A stretch of 64,000 nucleotides of DNA, from the NCBI GenBank assembly GCA_013423325.1, contig BLJB01000099.1, positions 33,164 to 97,163 of the forward strand, read 5' to 3'. How positions within the stretch are numbered: position 1 is the stretch's first letter; the number at the start of each line of letters is the position of its first letter. This DNA is from Usnea hakonensis (taxonomy: Eukaryota > Ascomycota > Lecanoromycetes > Lecanorales > Parmeliaceae). A program made the translations under genes and the position numbers. Under the pieces are notes generated by a model, which saw only the letters and a list, made by a program, of their open reading frames with translations, was not told the origin of the DNA and made no database searches. This document shows positions 21,745-32,313 of the stretch, in pieces.

Positions 21745-23424
21745 ATGCCCCAGTCGACTCACATTCAGTCCCCAATGGCGAATCTCCTCCGGTCCTTACT
21801 TCGTACCCTCAGAAATCATTCTCTCAGCCTCGTTCCGCACAGAGCTCCCGCCATCTTCCGGCAACGAAGAGCAATTTTATTATGCTGCGTAATTTTCCTG
21901 CTCTTGACCATTACCTTCTGGCAACTTCCCCGAGATCACGGTCCTCAGTCTCAAATTCAAGATGAGCCTGGCCCTCCGAATCCCAATCGACTTCCTCTCG
22001 GACAGCAGTACCCATCCCGGCAAAACATATGCCAGGGAAGCTTCGATTGGCTCAACGAACTCGACATTCCGTTCCCCGTAAAATACGCGCGGCGGGACAT
22101 TGTGGTCAAATCTGACCCAAATGTTCAACGTAATTCCGTTACAAAGATCGACGAGGCCTTGTTTGGCAATCCAAACATCATCGAGCCTGGGACCAACAGC
22201 AACAAGACTGGCCTGCCAGATTGCTCCGAGCCTTTATTCCTCAACGTCCCTGCTTTCGCCGACAATCCAACGGATGCCTCACATATCATTTTCGGCGCCG
22301 CAACTACTCTGGGCCGCCTGCAAATTTCTCTACCTTATTTCGAACGGTGGCTTGCCCACACTAATGCTAGACTTTTCGTTGTAATTACCGACGAGGTACC
22401 AGACTCAGAGGCTGTAGCCGCAATGCAGTCACGCATGCGTGATCTCGGCTTAGCAGTCACACTTACAGAGCCACTTGACCCCAAAGATGGATTTCTAGAG
22501 TGCTACTTCTCCCTCGTAAAGATTCTGTATGCGAATCGTGATGGAAAAACCCGCTGGCTCGGGTTTATCGACGACGATACCTTTGTCACTTCCATGACTG
22601 CTCTTGTTTCCGCTCTCGGCGAGAACGACCACACGCAGCTCAAGTATCTGGGCGCACTATCAGAAGAATGGTGGACGGTCTACCTGTACGGTCTGATAGG
22701 CATGGGCGGAGCCGGCGTATTCCTTTCCGTCTCATTAGCCGCAATCCTCGACGCCAATCACGACGAGTGCAAGCGCAACTCTCAAATGCATTTTGGCGAC
22801 CACAAAATCTACGAATGCATAGACCGATACACCCAAACCCCCCTCACCACGCTATCGGGACTCCACCAAATCGACATCCACGGCGACCGATCCGGCCTCT
22901 TCGAAAGCGGCCGACAAATCCTAACCCTCCACCACTGGAAAGAAGGCTACTGGGACGAACGCGGCGACGGACCCGACGGCATCCGCCACGGCCGCTGGTT
23001 CCCGATGGACCAAATGTCCCTCGTCACCTCCGTATGCGACACCTGCTTCCTGCAACGGTGGCAATTCGGGCACGACGCTATCCTCAGCAACGGCTACTCC
23101 ATCTCCCTGTATCCCCTTGGCGCCCTATCACCGACCAAGACGACCCCCTTGCGATTGGACAAGATGGAGTATACCTGGGTGACGCCGGAAAATGTAAAAG
23201 ACTCGTTGAACAAAGGATGGGATCATTATCTAGGGCCTCTACGACCGCCGCTGAAGCTGGAGGAGGAAAAAATTCCGTATAGGTTCCTGACGGCTGTGAG
23301 GGTGGATGGGGGTGTGAGGCAGTATTATCGGCATTTGGGTAAGGAGGGGGATATGGATACTGTGATTGAGCTCTTTTGGATTCGGGAAGAGGCGTGGGAG
23401 AAATTTGCCATATTACCGGAGTAA
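21745..23424 (+). CDS. GT31/fringe-like type II membrane glycosyltransferase
   Basis: ATG 21745 gives 559 residues; a second ATG at 21775 would also work. A basic N-terminus is followed by one span (AILLCCVIFLLLTITFW, about residues 43-60), so this is a type II Golgi-type protein. The lumenal part starts a transferase domain at ASHIIFGAATTLGRL and SLPYFERWLA. The metal/nucleotide-sugar DxD motif is GFIDDDTFV, Asp 276-278. A second conserved block is LGALSEEWWTVYLYGLIGMG with GAGVFLS, and HGDRSGLFES follows. This architecture matches the fungal GT31 (DUF604, fringe-like) group, which adds hexoses to protein or lipid acceptors; the acceptor here is unknown. No intron is required. Overlapping frames in the GC-rich 3' half are shadows. 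Confidence 0.85.
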   Translation: MPQSTHIQSPMANLLRSLLRTLRNHSLSLVPHRAPAIFRQRRAILLCCVIFLLLTITFWQLPRDHGPQSQIQDEPGPPNPNRLPLGQQYPSRQNICQGSFDWLNELDIPFPVKYARRDIVVKSDPNVQRNSVTKIDEALFGNPNIIEPGTNSNKTGLPDCSEPLFLNVPAFADNPTDASHIIFGAATTLGRLQISLPYFERWLAHTNARLFVVITDEVPDSEAVAAMQSRMRDLGLAVTLTEPLDPKDGFLECYFSLVKILYANRDGKTRWLGFIDDDTFVTSMTALVSALGENDHTQLKYLGALSEEWWTVYLYGLIGMGGAGVFLSVSLAAILDANHDECKRNSQMHFGDHKIYECIDRYTQTPLTTLSGLHQIDIHGDRSGLFESGRQILTLHHWKEGYWDERGDGPDGIRHGRWFPMDQMSLVTSVCDTCFLQRWQFGHDAILSNGYSISLYPLGALSPTKTTPLRLDKMEYTWVTPENVKDSLNKGWDHYLGPLRPPLKLEEEKIPYRFLTAVRVDGGVRQYYRHLGKEGDMDTVIELFWIREEAWEKFAILPE

Positions 23425-23529
23425 TGCCAGCCGACTTTTTCTTCTGCTGTAAGTAAGAGTACATATATCGTGCGATTCATTCAAACCAGTTACCTTCAAG
23501 CCATAGCTCGGATCTTGCAAACTCACTCC

Positions 23530-23730
23530 CTGCAACAACCCATATCCATCAAACCCCCAACCCCCCACCGAAACTCCCCCAAACCCCACCTCCCCCAAAT
23601 CCCCCTCCCCTCACTCCTCTACCCGCCCCCCCCCCTTTATTCCCCCACCCCACCTCCTTTCCCCCGCCACCCNNTTTCCCCCCCCCCCCCCCCCCCTTCC
23701 CCCCCCCCCCCCCCCCCCCCCCCTCCTCCC
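23530..23730. repeat. C-rich low-complexity tract with a 2-base N gap
   Basis: Cytosine runs broken by short A/T, with undetermined bases at 23673-23674 and nearly pure C from about 23678 to 23723. Length here is unreliable in the assembly. Confidence 0.85.
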
Positions 23731-23895
23731 ATCAACCCATAGCCCTACACAACAAAAACACTACTTCCTAAACCACAAACACCCTAAACGCCATAATCCC
23801 TCCCACCTCTCTCCCTCTCTCTAAGCACCCTTCCTTCACCCTTCCTTCCTTCATTTCGAGCATTAGTACTAGCACTAGCATATTTGTTGTATCTA

Positions 23896-23955
23896 CTGTG
23901 CTGTGCTGTGCTGTGCTGTGCTGTGCTGTGCTGTGCTGTGCTGTGCTGTGCTGTG
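23896..23955. repeat. (CTGTG)12 pentanucleotide microsatellite
   Basis: Twelve perfect CTGTG units in a row. A related imperfect array with CTGTGGTGTG variants follows at about 24242-24310. Confidence 0.95.
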
Positions 23956-24420
23956 GGAGAGGAGAGGAGAGTACGTGTGTGGTGGACTTTTGCGCGCAGA
24001 ACGAAGGCGGGAAAGGTGGGGAAAGGTGAGGAAGTGGAAATTGGGTCTGGGGGAGGAGGTGGGGAGTGGTGCGCGTGTGGGCCGGAGCAGTCAGTCAAAC
24101 CCCATACTCCTTCCCCCCTTCTCTCTCTAAGCACCCTCTATCACCCTTCTCTCACCCTTCTTTCACCCTTCTTTCACCCTTCTTTCACCCTTCTTTCGAG
24201 AACTGCACTGGACTAGCATGTTTGTTTGTTGTAGTATATGTGTGCTGTGCTGTGGTGTGCTGTGGTGTGCTGTGCTGTGGTGTGCTGTGCTGTGCTATGC
24301 TGGGCTGTGGGAGAGTAGAGTACAGGTACCCGTGGACCTTGTGCGCTGAGTGCTGAGTGTAAAGAGTGGGTTAGTTGGTTGGTTGCGCGGGGGGAAAGAG
24401 GAGCGGGGATTCTGGGGGAA

Positions 24421-24487
<67 letters not shown>
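24421..24487. repeat. 67-base G homopolymer
   Basis: An uninterrupted run of 67 G. A strong candidate for assembly or polymerase length error; it would block replication or sequencing through quadruplex formation. Confidence 0.95.
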
Positions 24488-24488
<1 letters not shown>

Positions 24489-24600
24489 AAGGGTGTTGGG
24501 GAGGGAGAGGAGGAAATGGGGCGGGGGCGAAGGTGGGGAAGGTGAGGAAGTGGAAATTGGGGCAGGGAGCGGAGTCAAGGGCAAGGGGATATGTAGATTA

Positions 24601-25097
24601 TGGCCTAGGTGTGCGGGCTATACGGTCCCCAGGAGGCCGAGCACCTCCTGACCTGACTATGTACCTAGATATGTACTTTTGCGCTTCGTTTCGTTATTTT
24701 GTTTATTTGGTGTAGGGTGGTATGTGTGATATGTGTTATGATGTGGAGACCGTGTATGGTTCGGAGTGGAGGGGATTGGATTGATGGTGCTTGATGTATT
24801 TTCTTTTTTCTTTTTTTTCTTTTTTTTGGATGGATGGAGGAGGTCTTGCGTAGCTATTGTTTGGGGGGAGTAGTGTGAGAGGCTTGAGATTATGCTTCGT
24901 AATTCATGGATTATATTCTATGTACCACCTCTAAATACATACATACAATCTTCTCTTCTCTCTCTTCTCTACTGAGGAGCGTAAGAGGAATGAATGGATA
25001 ATTTCATGCAAGAGTTGGGTTCGCAATGATTCTGTACCGGTTTGCGAATTGGGGGGGTTTGGTAGAGGTGTGTGGGTAGGTGATGTGATGGGGGACC
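24601..25097. other. intergenic, 3' flank of the secreted protein gene
   Basis: T-rich stretch at 24800-24830 and simple repeats; no gene seen. It follows the stop codon of the minus-strand gene to the right. Confidence 0.3.
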
Positions 25098-25749
25098 TTA
25101 GCCGACGAAAGTCCAATCCACGGTTTTGGGGGCTCGCGTCGCTTTGCCGTCTGGGTGACGTTATGTTAGTTCAGATGCTCTTTCCGTGCGTGGTGTTTGG
25201 TAAATCGGAAAATTATAGTCACGACTTACTGGGTGATAAAGCGGCCAATCCTGCCGTCGTCAGCTGGATGGCGTCGCCGGTGCAGGTGCTGCATTTGCCG
25301 ATTGCGGTGGCGGTGATTGTTTTTCCGGTGCTGGGGTTCGTGATGGTCATGGGGCCGTCGCAGGGGGATTCACTGTGGGGGGCGGGTTAGTGGGATGAGA
25401 ATGGGGTTGGGGGTGGGGTTGGGGGTGGGGTTGGGGGAATGCTTTGTTGGGGATGTGGGAGGTGAATTACTCTGGTGGGTCGAAGAAGGCGACTGGTATG
25501 CTGGCGAAAAAGGCGGTTTGGTTGCCGGGACCGCAGTATGCGTCTGCGGGGTCGGCGAATTGGGTGACTGGTTCATGGTGAGTTCTTGAGGTTCAAAGGT
25601 GGGGTTGTTGTCTTTGGGCGGGGAGGTTGTTGTAGAGGGAGAAAGGAGGACGTACGTGCGCCGGTAAAGTTTCCGGGGTGGGGACATTGTGTGCAGGCGC
25701 GAGCTGTGACGGCGAGGAAGGCGATAGTGAGAAGGTTGGTGAGCTGCAT
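25098..25749 (-). CDS. small secreted double-psi beta-barrel (expansin/RlpA-like) protein
   Basis: Four exons fit: 25749-25656, 25543-25471, 25372-25230 and 25150-25098, 120 residues in all. Introns are 25655-25544, 25470-25373 and 25229-25151. All have GT..AG ends and compatible phases; the second has a CACTAAC branch site. The signal peptide is MQLTNLLTIAFLAVTARA. The mature chain has CTQCPHPGNFTGA, HAYCGPGNQTAFFASIPVAF, SPCDGPMTITNPSTGK and GKCSTCTGDAIQLTTAGLAA, ending KTVDWTFVG. The KC..C..D.(I/L)(Q/D)L...(G/A)...L block and the final VDW are typical of fungal barwin-like DPBB proteins. It likely acts on the wall or outside; such proteins usually lack proven enzymatic activity. Six Cys would make three disulfides. 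Confidence 0.75.
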
Positions 25750-25878
25750 TTTGTTGGGGTTGTGAGGGTGATGTGATTTTGGGAGGGAAATGGAGATTTA
25801 TTGGGTTAGTGAAGAGTAGCTTGTAGTTGTGAAGACTTGTTTGTTCGAATGCATTTGTAGAAGGTGGACAAAGAGAGG

Positions 25879-25886
25879 TATTTATA
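25879..25886 (-). promoter_or_regulatory. TATA box of the DPBB protein gene
   Basis: TATAAATA on the minus strand, 130 bp upstream of the ATG at 25749. Position and sequence fit a TATA element. Confidence 0.4.
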
Positions 25887-28594
25887 TGTTGTACATACCT
25901 AGGTACCTTATGCATCTGAGGATGATATAAGACAAAAATAGCAAGGATAAGCGGAAGTGGGCGGATTTCCGGGAGCTTGGTACGAGCACTACCGGATTCG
26001 TAGCTTGATTCGCCCGCTAGTACGCATTGACCTCTGTGCTTATGAAGAAAATGGGCGCAGTCGGCGATTATAATTATACTATGGAGTACTGGCGAATCGG
26101 ATATAAAAAAGAGATCCGCACTTATTGCGTGGGCCAAGATCATCAAGCGTCTGTTCCTTTTTGGTCGATTAGGCAGACGGGCCAGGCGGGATTGGGCGGT
26201 TCAGATTAGATAATATAGGGGGTGTCGGCTGCTAGAGCTTTTTGCTATGCTGTGCCTGATTTTAGGGCCAGGGGATGTTTGCGCCTTTGCCGATGAGCTG
26301 AAATATGTTTCTCTCGCTTTCTCCTCATGGGAATGCTCGCGGGCTGCTGCAAGACAGAAATATTTTGTCTGGATCAACGATACGAGCTGGAATTGGAAGA
26401 ATGTTTAGTCAAGTGTATTTGGGAAAGTTGGAAAAAGCATATTCATCACCAAACATGAACTAGCCTATGGAATAGAAGACATGCTCACATTGGGTTGAGT
26501 CTGACAAGAACTAGATCAAACCTGGTAGTAGCCGAGTTAGAATGATTTGTCAAAATACCCCTGTATATGGAAAAGTATATGCGCTGAGATGCGAGGACTT
26601 CGATAGTGCCATGCATGCGCGCCACAGCGCCACGCGGGGGACGCGCAAGATTCCACGCTGATCAAGAACTCACCTATTCACCATCCAACCGTTTTGGCTG
26701 TTTCTCCGCATTTGCTCGGTTTGGTTTTGTTGCTTACCACTTACCACATATCCTAATTTAGGGATGAGTTCTAAGCAGCGTAGCATGGTAGCATCAGCTC
26801 TAGTTGCTTTTTCGAAGGTCAGCACGGCCGTACGAGTACAGTAAGAACTAGAATAGTGACGATTAGAATGTTTGTGCTTACTCCGTATGTTTCATGACTT
26901 TGTAAACATGATTGGTTCCCAGAAGTAAAGTATGCAAGGATCCACTCTACCTTGCCTTACGGCCTTTACCTTACGGCCTTACCTTAGCTTATCGTATGAT
27001 TCATGACTTTGCAAACATGATTGGCTCCCAAAACAAAAGTACGCAAGGATCTACTCTACCTTGCCTTACGGCCTTTATATTACCTTACCGTATGTACAAA
27101 CACCGGCAGCGCTAAACCACAAACATGCCTTCTTCTAGCTGAAAATGGCAGGTGCTGGTCTCACAACATCGACTTGACTAGGCACCACTAAGGTACATGT
27201 CTATGCAGGATAGATCTTGGCCCCCGTGATGACGAGGGATAATCAACGACATCAGCATCCTGCTTCCAGAGTCAGCACAACATTCTAAAGCCAGGGAAAG
27301 TTCTAGCGGATGGAAATAGAGCTCAAGGAGGAATACAAAAACGTAGGGTAGCTCTAGAGTATTCTTTCTCATCGCGCTTACGACATCTAGCTCAAGACTT
27401 TCACTGGCTGAAAGATTTCCAAGAGGCAACTTGAGTCTCTAATCATTCCCGCGGCTCCTATTCGCTACACTCATGATTCCTTGCCATTGCTAACTGATCG
27501 TTACGAAATTGTGCGAGGATTGTCCGCGCCAGGAAAACGGGATAGGCTAGAGCGGCTGGATGCAAGACTAACACCCATTCTTTTTCTGATGCCAGGCCGG
27601 GCAGTCACTGCAGTAAATACGACTGTGAATGCCAACTGACTAAATAGTGAGGGAGAAAGTGACATTACTGCTGAAATCTGGCAGTGAATTCGCTTCTGGC
27701 AAGGTCATCGATGCCTATAAATCGCAAATAAAATCTCCTTCCTTGTCACGGACAAACTTTGTCATTGCAATGCACTTCTATGCTCATGACCTCTGCTCTT
27801 TCTTGCTCGGGCCGAACCTGTATGGGTTGAGTGTTACGAACAAGTAGTGTGTTAGGTAGGATCTTCCGTCTTGGCGGAGTCCGACACTCTTTTGGTTTAG
27901 TGGGACTAGCACTCACGTAACATTGAAGCATCTCAGACTACGAATGTTGTTTTCTTGATTTTTCTGATCGCTCATTCTATTTGCGATTCGGTATATATAT
28001 AAGATATATAAGAGGCAGCACATTTGCCTCCAGCGATGGTCTTATGCTGCTCGTGGCTACTATCTGAGGACTTGAAGTTCCAAAAGGTCAACGCTGGCTG
28101 TCTCAGTTGACCACGGTAAAGACCGTCCTTCCTATGTCATCTGTCAACTCATACATACATATATATATACGTTTTAGTAACTCTTTTTCTCTCGATGGCG
28201 GTCCAGTACCTGCGGTCTTTGCCTAATGACAAGCAACAGTAGCTTCCTCTCTAAGGCTCACTAGGTACGATGATGACTTCTTATTGTCAAACACATTTTT
28301 ACACTAAGCTGGCAGGTGTTGAGATCGAAGCTGCCTTTTCTGTGTGTGTTACTTTGACTCATTCACTTTTGTCCAAACACAACATCGGTCTTGGAATCGT
28401 TTCTGTTGACACAATGCTCTAGTGGCACTTCTTGGCATATAGTTTTTGTACTCCTCCGTTTCCTTCTCCTTCTCCCAGGTTCTTACAGCACACTATTTAT
28501 TACAACACCACAGCTTCTAACTTTACTCCATTTTCTCAGAGCATTTGATCTTGTTATTCCCGCCTTCTTTTAGTATACCATTCTGTTGCTAATT
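25887..28594. other. long intergenic stretch with a tandem duplication
   Basis: About 2.7 kb without a supported gene. Short frames (for example 27178-27429 minus, 27647-27847 plus) are not convincing. The only structure is the 108-bp duplication listed separately. A short AT-rich TATAT run lies at 27990-28010. Confidence 0.35.
26885..27100. repeat. 108-bp tandem direct duplication
   Basis: CGTATG.TTCATGACTTTG at 26885 recurs at 26993. The copies continue in parallel through AACATGATTGG, a GCAAGGAT block and CTCTACCTTGCCTTACGGCC. Differences are mainly C/T and A/G transitions, plus a local repeat of CTTACGGCCTT in the first copy. Confidence 0.8.
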
Positions 28595-31171
28595 ATGAAT
28601 GCTGCGCTCCAGCCCCTGAGAGTAAGAATATCGGAGAACAACGGGCTACCATGGGCTCAGACACAGGAGTATATCAGTCTTTGCCGCACAATCCGCCAAC
28701 CAGGCGACCCAGTGGCATATCGTATGTATTGCGCGCTATCATACTAATGTCTGCAGCGCTGACGTTGTTGTAGACCCCGCTCATCCCCAGGGAGCCTCGC
28801 CAACAGATTTCACCCAATTCCAAGTAGGGTAAGCTATAACACGCCGTTTATACAAGTCCATAGAGCTGACCATTGTTAGCCTTACCTATTCGAACATCAA
28901 CAACTTGCCAGATGTCAGTACATATCCTGCTGAGGGGAAGGCTTCGCTAACGTATTTGCAGGTGTTTTATCAGCTCTGGCCAAGCAAGGAATGGTGGGAC
29001 CACACGAAGAGTGCCAGACCGTTACCAAAGAGGGACATCTATGGCAACATCATGTACGAACGAACTCCAAGGCAATGGGCGCCTCGAGAATTATTGGACT
29101 ACCCAATTTTAAGGAACCTTGATACGGTATGATCTCTTTGAGTGAAAAGCTCTGATCCTGGTACTAAACCTTGTTTCAGATCAGTTCGGAGGAAGAGCCA
29201 TGGTTCCTTGAGTTGTTGGTACGGATGGATGGAAGAATCGAGTGGGCTGACCTCCTCATGAGAATGGAGTACCCAGGGACCACGGAACTGGACGAGCAAA
29301 AGTTCAGGAATCGTCTCCAGCAGCGGATGGCCAGATCAAGGGAGAAGTTCAGCATGGTCTCTTGGAGGGACACGGCTGGGGAGAACAGCAGTGTGCGGGA
29401 TCGTGTTCTCAGTACACTCAGCCCAGCCCAACTAGCTGCCAGAGGCGGGCTTGGATCGACGAGGGGAAGTACTCCTGGCTCGACTGATAGCCAAGGTATA
29501 GTGATTCCGGTTCCTGGCAGGCGGCCCCGTGGGACTAGAACTACTACGAATGTGGCTACGCAGCAGCAACAGCAGCAGCCACAGACGGTTACCAGCGCGG
29601 GTTCTTCGGGTGCTGAGTCGCAACAACAACAACGACGACCAGCTGCGCAAGCAGGCTTCTATGATATTGACTTGTCACAGAATCAACCATCCACATCTTC
29701 ATGTGCTGGTCCCTCGCCGCGGGCGGCTTTCCCGATCACTGGTGGTCAAAGACATGTTAATGCGGCAACTAAAATTTCACCGCAAAGCTGGTCATCGGTA
29801 TCAAATGGAGTCAACGGATACATACAATATGTCGGAGACTCCAAGACGAATGGAACACGATCATCCAACGGATACAATCAGCGGAACAATCCCTACGCGG
29901 GGTTTATGTCTGGAAAGTACGTCAAGAGAGGAACCTCTGCTGTGGAAGCTACGCCAGTCGACCTATCTATCACGTCTGGATCAAGTCCATCCTCTGCTGG
30001 AGAAAGTGATGGCGATGTTGAGGATGAATGGAGTAGTGAGGATGATGGAAGTGAAGATGACTATGACAGTGAAGAAAGTCATGACAGTCTTGAGAGTTAT
30101 GACAGAGAAGAGAATTCAGGCAGCGAAGAGAGTCATGATAGTTACGACAGTGACGACAGTGAAGACGATAACGGCCATGATGGCAGCGACGCGAGCAACG
30201 AACATGAACATCCCAAGGATGATGAAAATGACGTGGAGATGCTCTCAGCCAGAGTGGACCACCGAGATGACAGTGAAAGAGCCCAAGAGCGCTGGAAGTG
30301 GGAGAGATACCTCGAGCGAGATCGCAACGGGGTGTACAACTACTTGGACGGGCACATTACACGGGAAGAGCTATTCTTGGAAATCGATCAAAATCAGGCT
30401 GAGCTCAAAGCGAGCTTGAAGAGAGCGAGGGAGGAGATCAGTGATGACGAGGTGGAGGAGACGCAGAGTCCAAGAATAAAGCGGAGTCGGAGAGGGGGCA
30501 AATCGCTTCCAGGGAAACACCTACCTACTTCTAGTAGCATCGGAAGCTCGCGACCTGCACCTTCTGGGGAGTATAATGGTTCAGTCCACACCTCGCGTCA
30601 TCCTGCTCGCCCAATCGGCTCGGCTGTGGAGAGACTACATCATGATCGTAAGCGACGACCTGCTCCCAAGGCTACAATTGCGCAGGACGATCCATTCTTC
30701 AGCGACCAGCTTTTCAATGGAATGGTAGCCGGCCAACCCGACAATAAACACATCGGAAGCATATACACCCGCTCTCAACAACACGAGCACGATGCTTACT
30801 ACGAGCGGCTACTAACACCCCGCATCACGAATAACCACCCACAACATCCACCACCACAACCGGTCAGAATCCACCAAGCTCCCTCCGCATTCATATCAAA
30901 CCTCCAAGACCCTAACAGTAATCCTGAACCGCAACCACATATCCCATATAACATCCCTCTTCCTCCAGCGCAAGACGCAATCCCGGCTCCGCCATCGAAC
31001 AACACTTCCGAACTCGATTTCGGAAATTTTTGTCATTGGAACGATGATTGGCACGCTTTTACGATTGAGCATGATGCGGGAGGGTTGTTGAGAGCGCATT
31101 TTGGGGACGCGGGATTGGGGGAGGAGCTAGGCGGGGGGTTTTCTCCGCTGTGGTTTGAAGTGTTGGATTAG
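28595..31171 (+). CDS. 806-residue protein with acidic Ser/Asp tract, function unknown
   Basis: Four exons fit: 28595-28721, 28774-28828, 28880-29126 and 29180-31171. Introns have GTATGT, GTAAGC and GTATGA donors and TAG, TAG and CAG acceptors, in phase. The N-terminus (MNAALQPLRVRISENNGLPW) leads to a folded region with YLQVFYQLWPSKEWWDH and PWFLELLVRMDGRIEWADLL, spread over the small exons. Then come Gln-rich stretches, a long Ser/Asp/Glu tract (about residues 415-490), the DERAQERWKWERYLERD-like charged helix, basic clusters (KRSRRGG) and a Pro-rich tail ending in an aromatic segment (FGNFCHWNDDWHAF). The disordered, charged make-up suggests a nuclear regulatory or chromatin protein. That is inference; no domain is named. 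Confidence 0.7.
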
Positions 31172-32313
31172 GGGGGGAATTGTTTGGTGGGATGAGTGAG
31201 TGAGTTTATTAATAAACTGGGAAATAGAAAAAGTAAAAAGCTTGTATCTATCCGCATGTGAATGAGTATGACTAAACCCTAGCCCCAAACCCATCCTCCA
31301 TCCCCCCCTCCTCCCTCCCCCCCACAACCATCCCCAAACCCCCCCACCCCCTTCCCAACCAGTATCCCCAAACCCCTCCACCCCCTCTCTCCCCCTCACT
31401 CAGAACCATTCATTCTTTAAACCCCTTAAGAACGGGATCGCTGTTGTATTGTATGTATGTAGCATAGTTTTGCCCGGGAGGGAGGGAGGGAGGGAGGCAG
31501 GGAGGTAGGGAGGGAGGCAGGGAGGGAGGGAGGGAGGGAGAGTTTTTGTTTGAAGTAATCTGGATGTGGATTGGGATTGGGATTGTTGGGGGATATGTGA
31601 GGGGGGGAGGGAGGGGAGGGGGAGGAGGTAGGGGGGAGGGGGTTGGGAAAGGGGGAAGGAGAGGGGGGGAGGGGGGAGGTATATGTGTATGGTATGGTGA
31701 GGATATGTACGGCAAGTGAGAAGCGTATAGGGTATAGTAGTGCTAGCTAGCTAGCTTGTTTGTTTGGTGCTTTTACAATTCTCCATGTTGAGAAACAGTA
31801 TTATTTACCTCTACCTACCTACCTACCTTGTTCTGCACTCTAAACTCTATATTTGTGTTAAATCTGCAACTTTAGAATCCGATGGTCTTCAGGCTGAAGG
31901 AATGTATGTATGTATGGATGTAAGGAGCTGGATATATGGGCGATGAGTGGGTGAGGGGGGGAATGAGGGGATGAATTGATGGTTTTAATTCTGGGAGATA
32001 GGTTGAGGTATGGTGATGGCTGGCTGTCCAATGTTTTGGATCACGTACCTCAAGCAATGGAGTGTGGTGCTGAATAAGATAAGAGTCGTTCGCATGATGG
32101 ATATGTATGACGTATGACCTACCTATTGAAGACTAGCTAGATGATCAAGAGAAGGAAGTGATGGATATAGAAGCATGCTTGGAAAGAAAAGAAAAGATAA
32201 GTGCACTCATCCCGACACGTAGATACATACCATACCACCCAATCCCGAAAATGAACTCCCTCTCCTAACCCCCCCTACCCTAGTACTTCCCTTCCCCCTC
32301 CCACCTCTCTGTC
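31172..32313. other. intergenic, low-complexity
   Basis: Between two convergent genes. C-rich at 31280-31400, purine-rich at 31474-31680, with short TACC and TATG repeats at 31810-31920. No gene. Confidence 0.4.
31474..31541. repeat. (GGGA)n purine array
   Basis: About 68 bp of GGGA/GGCA units on the plus strand. Clusters of three G at regular spacing could form G-quadruplexes. Confidence 0.9.

Larger units (their letters stand above)
23812..24600. repeat. diverged tandem duplication around CTGTG repeats
   Basis: Two units share the same order of blocks. Each has CTCTCTAAGCACCCT with CACCCTT repeats, then ACTAGCAT and TTTGTTGT, then a CTGTG-type array ending GGGAGAG, then GGTGAGGAAGTGGAAATTGG. 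The first runs about 23812-24050 and the second about 24121-24570. The second contains the long G run. No gene is present; frames through the repeats are artefacts. Confidence 0.7.

Noticed and set aside
22668..23282. 204-codon plus frame inside the glycosyltransferase gene
   Set aside because: Arg/Pro-rich out-of-frame reading of a gene with strong family motifs.
23884..24715. Frames through CTGTG repeats and poly-G
   Set aside because: They encode only repeat peptides (AVLCC, poly-Gly/Pro); simple-sequence artefacts.
29529..30419. 296-codon second frame inside the acidic-tract gene
   Set aside because: Met/Thr/Lys-biased shift of the Ser/Asp repeats; no start or splice support.
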